Part shown: one piece after another, positions 43,865-52,697 of the stretch
Layout: each line of letters opens with the position of its first letter
Numbering within the stretch: the stretch's first letter is position 1
Assembly (NCBI RefSeq): GCF_005406125.1
Contig: NZ_BIXZ01000013.1
Location: 1 to 61,787, forward strand
DNA: 61,787 nucleotides
Source of the DNA: Haloarcula mannanilytica
Lineage (GTDB): Archaea; Halobacteriota; Halobacteria; Halobacteriales; Haloarculaceae
Direction: 5' to 3'
Made by a program: the position numbers and the translations under genes
The notes under the pieces: generated by a model
What the model was told of the DNA's origin: nothing
Databases searched by the model: none
The model's input: only the letters and a program-made list of their open reading frames with translations

Positions 43865-44644
43865 CTAGTCACTGCCTGTCAAATACTGCAAATCAACGAG
43901 GGACAGGTTGTGGATGCCAGTTAGTGTCCGGATTTCAGGAATTCGTTGAGAGAGTTCTGAGGGAGTATGACTGTCCGAGCCCAGTACAAATTGAATGCCG
44001 TACTCAGTGAACAGTTCGAACATTCCTGGATCGGGATGTACGCGGCCGAGGGAACGATGGACGCGGCCAGCGTTCACCTCCGGGACTGTCCGAGATTCGG
44101 CGAGCGCTTGTGCAACACGCTCGTAATCTGCCCGTATTGTGTGTCGCCGGAGAGCCGGAATTCGTTCTGGAAGATCGAGATGCCCAACCACCTCGAAGAG
44201 CTCGGATTCGATAAGGGCGACAAGGGCGTCATAGTAGCGTTCGACAGCGGTACGGCACTGTGACGCGTCCGCGTCTTTAAATTGTTTCCCACTGGTGTAG
44301 TTGTACTGACCAGCGAAGTGCACACTCCCGATTGTGTACGCGAACCTCGCCGCATCGAGGAACGCTGCTATCTCTGACTCATCTTCCTCAACGTAGCTCA
44401 TCTCTGCCGCGTCGTAGAGCCTGAGTTCGGTGGATTCCCTTTCGGTGTCGATGTCTTCGCGACGTTGCTGGTACGTCTCGACGAGGTCGTACGTTGCTCG
44501 ACGACCGAATTCGTCATCGGTCACGATACAGTGGTCGGTCACCCCCAGTGCGGACAATCCTGCATTCTCGGCCGCTGCAATCATCGCATTGAGGTCTGAT
44601 CCATCTGAGTACGTCGTATGCGTGTGGATATCTATCTCCATCAC
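43865..44644 (-). CDS. PHP-domain phosphoesterase
   Basis: The 259-residue protein has the PHP metal motifs: IDIHTHTTYSDGSD at the N-terminus, GVTDHC, the Glu in DAAEMSYVEEDE, the His in IGSVHFAG, GHLDLPER and the C-terminal GSDSHTPSEL. PHP enzymes hydrolyse phosphoesters such as histidinol phosphate or nucleotides. It overlaps the ComB-like gene by 4 nt and is the last gene of the ECF transporter cluster. The substrate is not known and is likely tied to the imported compound. Confidence 0.82.
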   Translation of the reverse strand: MMEIDIHTHTTYSDGSDLNAMIAAAENAGLSALGVTDHCIVTDDEFGRRATYDLVETYQQRREDIDTERESTELRLYDAAEMSYVEEDESEIAAFLDAARFAYTIGSVHFAGQYNYTSGKQFKDADASQCRTAVERYYDALVALIESELFEVVGHLDLPERIPALRRHTIRADYERVAQALAESRTVPEVNAGRVHRSLGRVHPDPGMFELFTEYGIQFVLGSDSHTPSELSQRIPEIRTLTGIHNLSLVDLQYLTGSD

Positions 44645-45387
44645 GCGGTGTCCGTTGTGCTGACGTCGTAGAGCCGCTGGCCTTCCAACTTCGGCACGAT
44701 ATCCCGGCTGTCGAAGTTGAGCGTGTACTCGTAGAGATCCCGCCGCTTGATTGGGGGTTTCTGCTCGTACTTTGGCCCCTTCCCGAACTGGACAACTTCT
44801 CGGTAGACCTCGCGTTGTTCAGGCGTCAACGGCTTCCCATGGAGATGTCGAGCGATGTACAGCGCGCCGACGAGGTCCTCCGGTGACGGCTTGCCTTTCG
44901 ACCCTGCAGCGACGAAATACGTCTCCCGGTCATCATCTGCAAGATGGTTCGCGACCGCCTTCCCGTTCGTCAACCCGCCGACATAGATATCAATGTCCTC
45001 ACCACCAGCGAGGCGAAGGTCCGTGACCGCGTTCCCTCCATTTGTCGATGTCATCGCCGTCGGCCGGCCATCCACATCAACGTCTTGGACAAAACTCGGT
45101 GAGTTGAAGAAATCATAGCCCTCCTCACCGCGGTAGTTTGGACCAGAACTCCCGCCGATTTTTGCATCAGGATTCTCCGACTTGAATTCCGGTTCGTTTC
45201 CGCGCTCCTCAGTAATGTAGATGTACGCTGCGCCGTTTGCAAACAGCTCCGGTACCGTCGTCGAAAACTGGGCGATATCAACAACGACGTAGTTTCCGGG
45301 ATCAGGGTCCTTCGGGATTTGTGCGCGCCCCGGAATCATCGTCTTTAGAAGCTTTGATTCGAGCGGGTCGTCAGTGACTTGGCTCAT
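44641..45387 (-). CDS. ComB-family 2-phosphosulfolactate phosphatase-like protein
   Basis: The 248-residue protein resembles ComB: YVVVDIAQFSTTVPELFANGAAYIYI in the first third and TAMTSTNGGNAVTDLRLAGG in the middle, followed by YFVAAGSKGKPSPEDLVGALYIARHL. ComB removes phosphate from 2-phosphosulfolactate in coenzyme M synthesis. Haloarchaea do not make methane, so a different or related substrate is likely. The gene is translationally coupled to the PHP gene and 108 nt downstream of the ECF membrane component. Confidence 0.78.
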   Translation of the reverse strand: MSQVTDDPLESKLLKTMIPGRAQIPKDPDPGNYVVVDIAQFSTTVPELFANGAAYIYITEERGNEPEFKSENPDAKIGGSSGPNYRGEEGYDFFNSPSFVQDVDVDGRPTAMTSTNGGNAVTDLRLAGGEDIDIYVGGLTNGKAVANHLADDDRETYFVAAGSKGKPSPEDLVGALYIARHLHGKPLTPEQREVYREVVQFGKGPKYEQKPPIKRRDLYEYTLNFDSRDIVPKLEGQRLYDVSTTDTA

Positions 45388-45495
45388 ATTTTAGGCTCAA
45401 ACTGTCGTCCCAAAAAGACCACTAAGAGGGCTATACCCGGGACATGTGTGCTATATACCGTTCAATAGATGAGGCGAGTCGTACTCGCTGAGTGA

Positions 45496-46308
45496 TTATA
45501 TGAAGACTGCAAGGACGGCAACGAGAGTGAGCGACCCAGCGAAGAAGCCGACATCGAGGGGGCGAATCTTCATGTCTGCCAATCGAAGGTCCGTACTCGC
45601 ATCGTCTTGCAGAGAATGCGAGAACCCGCGGGCTTCCATGGCTTCGACGGTGACCCGACTGCGCTTGGCGACGTTGAATATCATCGGGTAGAACGCTCGC
45701 ATCGAGAGTTTCAGCAAGTAGGTGTAATGCCGCCACCGGAACCAGCCGGGGTTACTGGGGGCAGTGCTGCGCAGTCGGAAAGAGTTCACGAGATCGTGGT
45801 ATTCCTCAAACAGCACTGGGAGCATCCGGTATCCGTATGTGATAAGGAACGTGAACTGGCGTGGGATTCCCAGACTCTGGAGGCCTTGGGAGAGGGTCTT
45901 CGGCCCCATGCTTGAGAACACGGCGAGACTCGACACGGAGATAATCGTCAGCTTCAACGTGAACGGAATAAGTGCGCGCACTGCCGCAACTGGGTCACCC
46001 GTGAAGACAGTGACAACAGCGTACGACCCGAGTGTCGTCGCAACAGTAAACGTCATCAAGCCCACCAAAAACAGACTGACACGGGACAACATCGCGAGTG
46101 CCGATACGAACACGAGCAATCCGAGCAGGACCGTCACATCGTAGAACAACCACGGCACGAAGAGAAAGACAACATACCAGAGAAGCAAAACTCTGGGATC
46201 CAACTTGTGCAGGAATGACCCCTCGTTCTCGTAGGCCGTCCGCAGCAGATCTGATTTAATGGCCTCAACAGACGTGGCTTCGCGGAGGTCGTCGAGTGCC
46301 GCCATCAT
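45496..46308 (-). CDS. ECF transporter T component (EcfT/CbiQ family)
   Basis: The 270-residue membrane protein has about five helices, including LLLWYVVFLFVPWLFYDVTVLLGLLVFVSALAML and SLFLVGLMTFTVATTLGSYAVV in pieces. The coupling motif reads VEAMEARGFSHSL, close to the Ala-Arg-Gly signature of EcfT. It joins the substrate-binding component to the ATPases. It overlaps the ATPase gene by 4 nt. Confidence 0.85.
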   Translation of the reverse strand: MMAALDDLREATSVEAIKSDLLRTAYENEGSFLHKLDPRVLLLWYVVFLFVPWLFYDVTVLLGLLVFVSALAMLSRVSLFLVGLMTFTVATTLGSYAVVTVFTGDPVAAVRALIPFTLKLTIISVSSLAVFSSMGPKTLSQGLQSLGIPRQFTFLITYGYRMLPVLFEEYHDLVNSFRLRSTAPSNPGWFRWRHYTYLLKLSMRAFYPMIFNVAKRSRVTVEAMEARGFSHSLQDDASTDLRLADMKIRPLDVGFFAGSLTLVAVLAVFI

Positions 46309-48032
46309 TCGCCCCCCTCTGTTGTTGCAGACGCGTCATCGTTGAGGGAGTCGGCAAATGCCTCGACTGTGAGAGGCGCTTGCTTGAGCCCGAGTTCGGT
46401 CCCAAGTCGGACCGTCTGAGGCGGGCGGAGGTTCGCTCGGTCCAACACGTCAAGGTTCGCGAACACTTCATTCGGGTGGCCATCAGCAATGATGCCGCCG
46501 CTGTCCAGTACAACGACGCGAGTCGCCCACGACGCTGCGAGCTCTAAATCGTGGGTTGCAATCACAACCGTTTCGACGCGCTCGCCAGCTCGGTCGATGG
46601 TGCGGCCAACCTCTTCACGGCTCGCCAAATCGAGGCTCCCCGTGGGCTCGTCAAGCAGAACGATTGACGGGTTCGTCGCCAGCCCGATTGCCAGTGATGC
46701 CCGGCGTTGCTGGCCAACGCTCAACAATCGGCCATCACGGTCCTCCAGCGCTTCCAAGTCGAGGAAGTCGATGACGCCATCAACACGCTGCTCGACGTCT
46801 GTATAGTCCCTGTCCTTGAGATAGTGTGCGACATCGGCCCGCACGCTGTCATCGATGAACATCTCCTCGGGGTTTTGCTTGACGTAGACGACTTCATCGG
46901 CCAACTCCTCTGGGAGAACCCGTTCAGTATCCGTGCCATCAACGGTCACTGTACCGCTGTCTGGCGTCTCTAACCCAGTCAGTAACTGCATCAGAGTGGA
47001 CTTTCCTGCGCCGTTGCTGCCGACAAGTACCACTCGTTCGTCTGGATAGACCTCGAGTGAGAGATCATCAAGGACGTGTTTGGTCCCACTCCGGAGCGTA
47101 TCGTACGAATGTGAGACATCCTCGACGGAGATGACCGGCGTTCCCTCCGAGGCCGGCTCAGAGTCTCCGTTCAGTCGCCCTCCATCGGTGATGGCATATT
47201 CGGCAAACCGAGTAGCGGCGTCCGAGATTGTCACTGGCAGTTGCTCACCGTTGTCGAGGACCCGTTCAGCGATGCGTGTTACCTGCGGCGGGTGGACACT
47301 CTGTGCTCTGAGGTCCGTTATCTGGTTGAGCGCGTCTTTGACGGGGCGTTTCCAACTGACAACCCCGTCTTCGACGAGAACCACGCTATCGCAGTACTCG
47401 GCAATGAACTCCGTTTGATGCTCGATAGTGATGATCGTCTTGCCGTGGGTCTGGTTGAGAGTGGCGAGTTGCTCGTACGTCTCTCGTGCATTAATCGGGT
47501 CAAGTTGTGCAGCTGGTTCATCAACGACGAGGATATCGGGATCAAGCGACAATGCAGCTGCAAGCGCGACGAGATGTTTCTGTCCCCCGGAAAGCTCCCA
47601 GACGAACCGGTCCTCCAATCCGTCCAAGTCGAGTAGATCGAGTGTCCGGTGGACGCGTTCACGGTAGTCTTCGTGTCCGTAATTCATCGGTGCGAACGCG
47701 ACCTCCTCGAACACGGTCGGACTGACGAGTTGATTGTCGAACTCCTGAAACACGTATCCGACGTGCTGTGAAAGTTCCGCAACGGAACTTTCAGCCACAT
47801 CGTGGCCCGCGACCGAAACACCGCCCTGCATGTCGCCCTCGTAGAAGTGAGGAATGATACCGTTGAACGACTTGCACAACGTTGTCTTTCCGGACCCGTT
47901 CCCGCCGACGACAGCGACGAACTCACCGGGCTCGATGGTGAGATTCGCGCCGTCTAGGACGTACTCGTCCGTCCCGGGATACTGGAACTGCAGTTCGTCA
48001 ACGGCAATATGAGAGTTGTGTATCGCGGTCAT
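46305..48032 (-). CDS. Fused ECF transporter ATPase (EcfA-EcfA')
   Basis: The 575-residue protein contains two complete ABC cassettes. The first has Walker A GGNGSGKTTLCK (about 42), signature LSGGQKHLVALAAAL and VDEPAAQLD. The second has Walker A GSNGAGKSTLMQ (about 338), signature LSVGQQRRASLAIGL and LDEPTGSLD. In many ECF systems the two ATPases are separate; here they are one chain. It energises vitamin or metal-type uptake together with the T and S components. Confidence 0.9.
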   Translation of the reverse strand: MTAIHNSHIAVDELQFQYPGTDEYVLDGANLTIEPGEFVAVVGGNGSGKTTLCKSFNGIIPHFYEGDMQGGVSVAGHDVAESSVAELSQHVGYVFQEFDNQLVSPTVFEEVAFAPMNYGHEDYRERVHRTLDLLDLDGLEDRFVWELSGGQKHLVALAAALSLDPDILVVDEPAAQLDPINARETYEQLATLNQTHGKTIITIEHQTEFIAEYCDSVVLVEDGVVSWKRPVKDALNQITDLRAQSVHPPQVTRIAERVLDNGEQLPVTISDAATRFAEYAITDGGRLNGDSEPASEGTPVISVEDVSHSYDTLRSGTKHVLDDLSLEVYPDERVVLVGSNGAGKSTLMQLLTGLETPDSGTVTVDGTDTERVLPEELADEVVYVKQNPEEMFIDDSVRADVAHYLKDRDYTDVEQRVDGVIDFLDLEALEDRDGRLLSVGQQRRASLAIGLATNPSIVLLDEPTGSLDLASREEVGRTIDRAGERVETVVIATHDLELAASWATRVVVLDSGGIIADGHPNEVFANLDVLDRANLRPPQTVRLGTELGLKQAPLTVEAFADSLNDDASATTEGGE

Positions 48033-48889
48033 CGGTCAGGCTTGTGAGTCGCACGATACCAGACGACCGCTACGACGACTGCAGAGGCGACAATCGGGAC
48101 TGCGATGTAGCTCTGGCCGTACATCACCAGGAATTCAGGCTCCCAGACGACATTGAGTGCCCCACCGACTTCGCTGGTTGCTTCAGCTACGAATGCGAGT
48201 GGAAACGCGACGAGCACCCCCAGCAGTGCCTTTCCGGAAAAGCCACGTCGCATTGGTGCGCCACGCTCACCTTCGAACGGCTCCATGCCGAGCAGCGGCT
48301 CGACTTTCCCGTGGAGTTTCGGGTAAAGGTATAACGCAGGAATCACGCCAAAGATGACCCCCGTGATCAGCATCTGTGTGATGAAGTCGACGCCCTCCAG
48401 AACAATGATACTCTCTGGAAGTCCCGGTACAGCTTCCAACTCTTCGACGCCGACGTAGACTTTCCCGATGTCGATGAAGGTGGCGAAAAACTCCTCAAGC
48501 GCTTCAGCGATGAACACGACGATTGCCAATTGCGTGGTGTTCTCGGGATCTTGGAGCAGTTTCGCGGCGAAGTAATAACAGACTGGAATTAGGAGTAGGC
48601 CCTCCATCGCTCCCAGTCCGTCGAATTCACCGAGAAGGATTTCACCAAAGACAATCTCTCCAACGGGGACAGCGAGTGCGGCCCAGTATGTTCTGAACAG
48701 CAAGACGAGGACGATTGGGATGAAGATGAATCCGCCAACGCCTAGTTCGAGCGGCCCCACAGTGAACTCGGGGAGGATTTCAGTAAACGCGTTTTGCAAC
48801 CCGGTGAGTGACATGACGAGAATGAACACCATCATATCCTGTCTGTCGAACGAGAATCGACCCTCTGTACCAGTTAGAAGCGTACTCAT
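48029..48889 (-). CDS. Putative ECF transporter substrate-binding (S) component
   Basis: The 286-residue protein has about six to seven membrane helices, among them MMVFILVMSLTGLQNAF, GGFIFIPIVLVLLFRTYWAALAV and SYIAVPIVASAVVVAVVWY. It is first in the operon and overlaps the ATPase gene by 4 nt. Its position, size and topology suit an S component, which binds the substrate. It does not match a known vitamin-specific S family as far as I can tell. The substrate is unknown. Confidence 0.65.
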   Translation of the reverse strand: MSTLLTGTEGRFSFDRQDMMVFILVMSLTGLQNAFTEILPEFTVGPLELGVGGFIFIPIVLVLLFRTYWAALAVPVGEIVFGEILLGEFDGLGAMEGLLLIPVCYYFAAKLLQDPENTTQLAIVVFIAEALEEFFATFIDIGKVYVGVEELEAVPGLPESIIVLEGVDFITQMLITGVIFGVIPALYLYPKLHGKVEPLLGMEPFEGERGAPMRRGFSGKALLGVLVAFPLAFVAEATSEVGGALNVVWEPEFLVMYGQSYIAVPIVASAVVVAVVWYRATHKPDR

Positions 48890-48910
48890 GTTCCATTGGA
48901 ACAGATACCG

Positions 48911-48920
48911 ATTTTATACT
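48911..48920 (-). promoter_or_regulatory. TATA box of the ECF operon
   Basis: AGTATAAAAT on the minus strand lies 22-31 nt before the ATG at 48889. The following 48921-49247 is AT-rich and shows no gene. Confidence 0.5.
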
Positions 48921-49247
48921 TGAACTATTATAATAGGGGAACTAACGGATATTGCCCACAAACCACCGACTGTATTGCTATATATCGATATACCAATAGC
49001 CCTAATCAGGGGGAACCCATTGTTCGTATGAGTAGAGCTTCTGAGATTGCTAGTCGAGTGGTCCTGACCGACTCGCGTCCTACATCTTACACACAAGTGT
49101 TGATAAGATTCGGATAGATCGGATATGAGAACTGTTCTATGAGACACTCTTCTTGATTCTATTTGATGCACCTAAATTCCAGTTGGGGCCACACGGTGGC
49201 GGCGGACCGGCGAAAGAGAGGCTCGTTTCCACTGCCTGGTGGCAGTC

Positions 49248-49322
49248 CGGGATCGCGCCCGCTACTGCAGGCACGATGGACCGAAGCGAGGCGCGCGAGT
49301 GCGCCGAGCGCAGCGTCCCGTC
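49248..49322 (+). repeat. 75-nt hairpin element, copy B
   Basis: Direct copy of 42730-42804. The central stem is GGCGC-GCGAGT-GCGCC, preserving pairing despite changed bases compared with copy A. The rest of 49323-49595 is GC-rich and shows no gene. Confidence 0.7.
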
Positions 49323-49595
49323 GGCGTCGCGCGCTGTCGTGACACACCATCCGTACGCCTGTTCCGCCCCGGCCAGCTGGCCCACGCCGACGCACACACC
49401 AGTACACAAGTGTTCTCATAGCCCCACCATGACTGACCCACAGTGTTGGCTGTCAGCGTGCCAGTCCGTGCGCGTGGTCGCTCGGCGGCGGCCCGGCTTG
49501 CCGGTGGCCGCCGGCGAGCCGCGTGCGCGAGCACCGTCGTCGCGTCGACCGAGCGATAGGCCCCGCCCGGTGGGGGACGCCCTCGCAGTCGGGCG

Positions 49596-50729
49596 TTAGT
49601 TCGCCTCGGCGTGGGCTATACCGCGATGGGTTGCAACCCCATGCTCGGACTTGAACAGGTCTGAACACTCGGGACAGCGGGCCTTCCCGAGCGTCACGGC
49701 GACCGCTTGGTCACTGTCTCGGTTGTTGGCCCACTGGTGAGCATCAGACTCCGCGTCCCACGGGGCGACCGTCGGGCTCTCGCCTGACGAGCCAAACGCA
49801 CAGCCGGCGTGTCCAGTGGGTGCGGGACCGTCGCCGCGTTCGATGATGCACATCAGCGTGTCGCTCGTGACGGCCACGGTCTTGAGACCGTTATACTCGT
49901 CTGGCTTACCCCCGGAGATTCGCACCCGGTCGCCTTCGTGGAGCGTGCGGACCATCTCGCCGCCGTGCATCGACTTGCCCCAAACCGTGACCTTCGCGCT
50001 CGTCCCCTTGTCATCCTCGATGTAGAGGACTTGGTACTGATTGCGGGCGTCTGGCTCGTCGATGATGTGCGTGACTTCGCCTTCAACGGTACACTCGTAG
50101 CCGTAGGGCGAGACATCCGCGATAGGCGTGGGTGCGTCCATTGCAGCCCGGGCATCTAGCTGAGTGGAAAACGCGGCGCTACACAGGTTGTTACCGTCGT
50201 CAAGATACTCTGCGAGGAGACGACTGGCGGCGGCGCGGGTCATGATCGTCTGCTCGCTGATGGTGTCGGCCTGCTGGTTGACTTTCGCTAGCGTCTCCGC
50301 GTCCATCTCGGCCCGTGGGTCGTCGTGGTCGAAGATCTCCGGGCGCTGGCTCATCGCGTCCGCAAGCTGGCGGTTGCCCGCTTCGCGGTCCACACCGTTG
50401 GCATGGTGGCGGGCTAGTTCGGCGTGTCGGGCTTGCTCGGCTTCGCGTGCGTGGCGTTCCTCTTGCTGTTGAAGGGTTTCGCCAAAGCGTCGGTTGGGGC
50501 CGACCTCGGTTGAGCGGGTCCAGTCGTAGCTGTGATAATCCTCTTGGTGGGCGTAGTAGTTGCCGCGGCTGTCGCTGCCCTTGTTCAGCCGGTAATCGAG
50601 TTCATCGCCGTTTTCGGTCTCTGCGACAGCCTCTAGAAGTTGCTCAGGGCCACCCTCGACGTGGGCTGAAAGCGACACTGTCTGGTTGCTTGCCGATGCA
50701 TTCTTACCGCTGGAATTGGTAGCGTACAT
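49596..50729 (-). CDS. RPA-like ssDNA-binding protein with zinc finger
   Basis: The 377-residue protein has a disordered N-terminus, a charged coiled region (about 90-125), the helical block DDPRAEMDAETLAKVNQQAD shared with the protein at 26277-27176, then an OB fold (YGYECTVEGEVTHIIDEP, DKGTSAKVTVWGKS, EGDRVRISGGK). At the C-terminus a C2H2-type finger reads CPECSDLFKSEHGVATHRG. It probably binds single-stranded DNA for replication or transfer of the mobile element. The two relatives flank the conjugation and cargo segments. Confidence 0.78.
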   Translation of the reverse strand: MYATNSSGKNASASNQTVSLSAHVEGGPEQLLEAVAETENGDELDYRLNKGSDSRGNYYAHQEDYHSYDWTRSTEVGPNRRFGETLQQQEERHAREAEQARHAELARHHANGVDREAGNRQLADAMSQRPEIFDHDDPRAEMDAETLAKVNQQADTISEQTIMTRAAASRLLAEYLDDGNNLCSAAFSTQLDARAAMDAPTPIADVSPYGYECTVEGEVTHIIDEPDARNQYQVLYIEDDKGTSAKVTVWGKSMHGGEMVRTLHEGDRVRISGGKPDEYNGLKTVAVTSDTLMCIIERGDGPAPTGHAGCAFGSSGESPTVAPWDAESDAHQWANNRDSDQAVAVTLGKARCPECSDLFKSEHGVATHRGIAHAEAN

Positions 50730-51224
50730 TGTCTTTCTGCTGGATACGGAAAGACACTTGTCGGGTGTACTAGCACCCGATTTCTGCGGCGTGAAACTGC
50801 CCTGCCAGCGCCGCGTGTGTCGTGCCTTCCGTACCTAATGACATGTCTGGATGGTACTTAAAGATATCGGACTAATTAGATTTCTTCAAGTGGAGTATTT
50901 GGATGTCTTGATAGTTTCTAAGCGGCGTTTTGTGTTTCACATTTCGAAGGAGATTAGTATATAAATAGCTGATGGATGGTGACATCCCGGCGGGCGGCCT
51001 CATCGTGTGCGATTGCGGTGAGCCAGCATCCCGCGCGGCCAAGCGAGTGCCGGATGGGTGAAAGCCCGGCAGCGCAACGCAGTGAGCAGCCCGGACCACA
51101 GGGAGCAACGCGACCGTCCTCGTTCCGGCGAGGGAGCGCCGGCCGCGAGGGTTCCTCAAACGGATCGTGCGCGAGTCACGTGTGCGTCGACTGTGCTGTA
51201 GCAGTCGGGTGGGACTGAAAGGGG
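50730..51224. other. Gap upstream of the RPA-like gene
   Basis: AT-rich at 50880-50970, then GC-rich with GGAG/GCGAGG-type motifs. No gene can be supported. Confidence 0.4.
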
Positions 51225-51311
51225 CACGCCGCTGGCGCTTGCTGTGGTCGGTTCAGCGGCCCCTATCCGAACGGAGTGAGGATATGTCGCTGAGCGACCG
51301 CCAGCGGCGTG
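51225..51311 (+). ncRNA. Candidate structured RNA
   Basis: An 87-nt element folds into a long stacked hairpin. The basal stem CACGCCGCTGGCG (51225-51237) pairs perfectly with 51299-51311. Above it GGTCG pairs with CGACC, TCAGCG (51253-51258) with CGCTGA (51288-51293), and at the tip TATCC with GGATA around an 11-nt purine-rich loop. Four nested helices in a non-coding region are unlikely by chance. The strand of transcription and the function are unknown. Confidence 0.5.
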
Positions 51312-51341
51312 GGGCTTTCAAGATGTGCTGGTCCGACACCG

Positions 51342-51665
51342 TCACCGTTCTTGTGGTTTCGGTCGCGATAGTAGCCCCACCATCTCCTCTACCCCTACGA
51401 TGGTGAGCACTGGTTCGAACAGCACTGCCACGAATCTCTCAACACGTAGTATCACAACCTCCGGTCCTTCTGGTACAGTATCCTCCAACTCTACCAGATG
51501 TACTTCTGTTTCCGCCCTCAGTTTCAGTGGTCCCCCAATCCCGTCGTCACAAGTAAGGAGGTATTCGATATCCTTTCTTGTCCGTCCGTTCACCACTCCA
51601 CGAACCGGCTCGACCAGAAACGAGAGTGCTGCCCAGCGGCGGCTGCACGGCGGCCAGTGACACAC
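51342..51665 (-). CDS. Doubtful acidic reading frame
   Basis: Within this frame the stretch from VEPVRGVVNGRTRKDIEYLL to the C-terminal SRPKPQER has an acidic, Val-rich composition like haloarchaeal proteins, while the opposite strand reads Ser/Thr-rich as expected for an antisense shadow. The N-terminal 17 residues (MCHWPPCSRRW) look non-coding and a later GTG may be the start. No family or promoter was recognised. It may be a gene remnant. Confidence 0.3.
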   Translation of the reverse strand: MCHWPPCSRRWAALSFLVEPVRGVVNGRTRKDIEYLLTCDDGIGGPLKLRAETEVHLVELEDTVPEGPEVVILRVERFVAVLFEPVLTIVGVEEMVGLLSRPKPQER

Positions 51666-51997
51666 TAGTCAGCCACCTGTCCCCTGCCCGGCCGGTCAGT
51701 CCCACGCTGTCACACACCCGCCTCTCGCCGTCTTCGTTAGCCTGCCAGCCCCACGTTGCTATCCACCAGTCGTCCGCCTGTTTCTCCCGTCCGTCTGCCC
51801 CACGCTGAGAGGGACCGACTGCCTGCGACAGTGCAGTCGTATCTCTCTGGTCTCTAGCCGCGCGTGACGTGGACGTGCCCGTCGTCTCTCCCTGTAATAG
51901 CGGACTGGCGGGCCTAGGCGGCTCACTGATGGCCCTCTGCACACGTTATACCAGGCTCAGCTTGGGGATCGGGACCCTAACTCCCAACATTGGAGAA
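51666..51997. other. Gap without a supported gene
   Basis: Overlapping frames on both strands are Ser/Arg/Pro-rich. Nothing is recognised. Confidence 0.35.
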
Positions 51998-52007
51998 GAT
52001 ATATAAG
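51998..52007 (+). promoter_or_regulatory. TATA box of the histone-fold gene
   Basis: GATATATAAG lies 25-34 nt before the ATG at 52032. Confidence 0.55.
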
Positions 52008-52031
52008 TCAACTTGAGTTCAGTACGATTGC

Positions 52032-52199
52032 ATGGCAGACCTAGTTGTCAAAGCCGCCGTCAAAGAGGAACTGAGCGAAATGAACGTTGCCGCCGACTTT
52101 TACGACGCACTCGACGAAGAAGTCGAAGAGCTGCTCCAAGATGCAGCCCGACGTGCAGACGCTAACGACCGAAAGACGGTCCAGTCGCGAGACCTGTAA
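52032..52199 (+). CDS. Half-size histone-fold protein (DUF1931-like)
   Basis: The 55-residue protein starts MADLVVKAAVKEELSEMNVA and ends RADANDRKTVQSRDL. The spacing of AAVKE, the central acidic helix LDEEVEELLQDAARRA and the C-terminal TVQSRDL corresponds to an archaeal histone fold of the short DUF1931 type. Such proteins are small DNA-binding or chromatin-like factors. It has a good TATA box and is complete. An accessory-region copy could help package or silence element DNA, which is inference. Confidence 0.75.
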   Translation: MADLVVKAAVKEELSEMNVAADFYDALDEEVEELLQDAARRADANDRKTVQSRDL

Positions 52200-52412
52200 C
52201 AGAGGACCCCTACTTTTTACCAGATAGTCGCTGCGAATACGGGTTCAGTATTCACAGACGCAGCTGAAACGACTGCCGCAGTAGGCAGACCTATCGATAG
52301 TTGTTGTAGGCATTGACATGCACACCAAAACCGGATTCACTACAACGAGAGAGTCATACAACAGTTCTCATACCCGGTCTTTCCCCCTTCTGTTCGCCCA
52401 ATACAGGAATGC

Positions 52413-52649
52413 TTATCTCGCAATTTCTATGGTGTGGTCGTTGTAAACCACGACTTCATATCCACAGTAATAGAACGAGATCGAGTGGGGTTCGTCTGCA
52501 GAATTGATATCTAAATTACCAATAGCATTGAGAGTATCGATATCGACACAGTGGTTGATTGTACCGAGTTTCGACATCGGACAGTCTTCTAACTCTGCAA
52601 TAACACGTTTTACAGCAGTCTTAACCGTTTCTGACTCCCTTACTTCCAT
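52413..52649 (-). CDS. HalOD1 domain protein
   Basis: The 78-residue protein is a single halobacterial output domain 1: ESETVKTAVKRVIAELEDCPMSKL at the start, a CVDIDTLNAI segment in the middle and the C-terminal strands ISFYYCGYEVVVYNDHTIEI. HalOD1 occurs in signalling proteins and as single-domain genes; its molecular role is unclear. TATA-like sequence lies at 52665-52680. Confidence 0.75.
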   Translation of the reverse strand: MEVRESETVKTAVKRVIAELEDCPMSKLGTINHCVDIDTLNAIGNLDINSADEPHSISFYYCGYEVVVYNDHTIEIAR

Positions 52650-52697
52650 GTGATATTTTCCTTGATATATATATAATAAAAGCTCATCTCGGGGTGA

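Noticed and set aside
51205-51222. GGTGGGACTGAAAGGGG looks a little like the end of a haloarchaeal CRISPR repeat
   Set aside because: There is only one copy and the match to the repeat at 60903 is weak. It lies beside the structured hairpin element.
51547-51942. 131-residue minus-strand frame overlapping the doubtful acidic frame
   Set aside because: Its composition is Ser/Arg/Gly-rich with no domain, and it conflicts with other frames.
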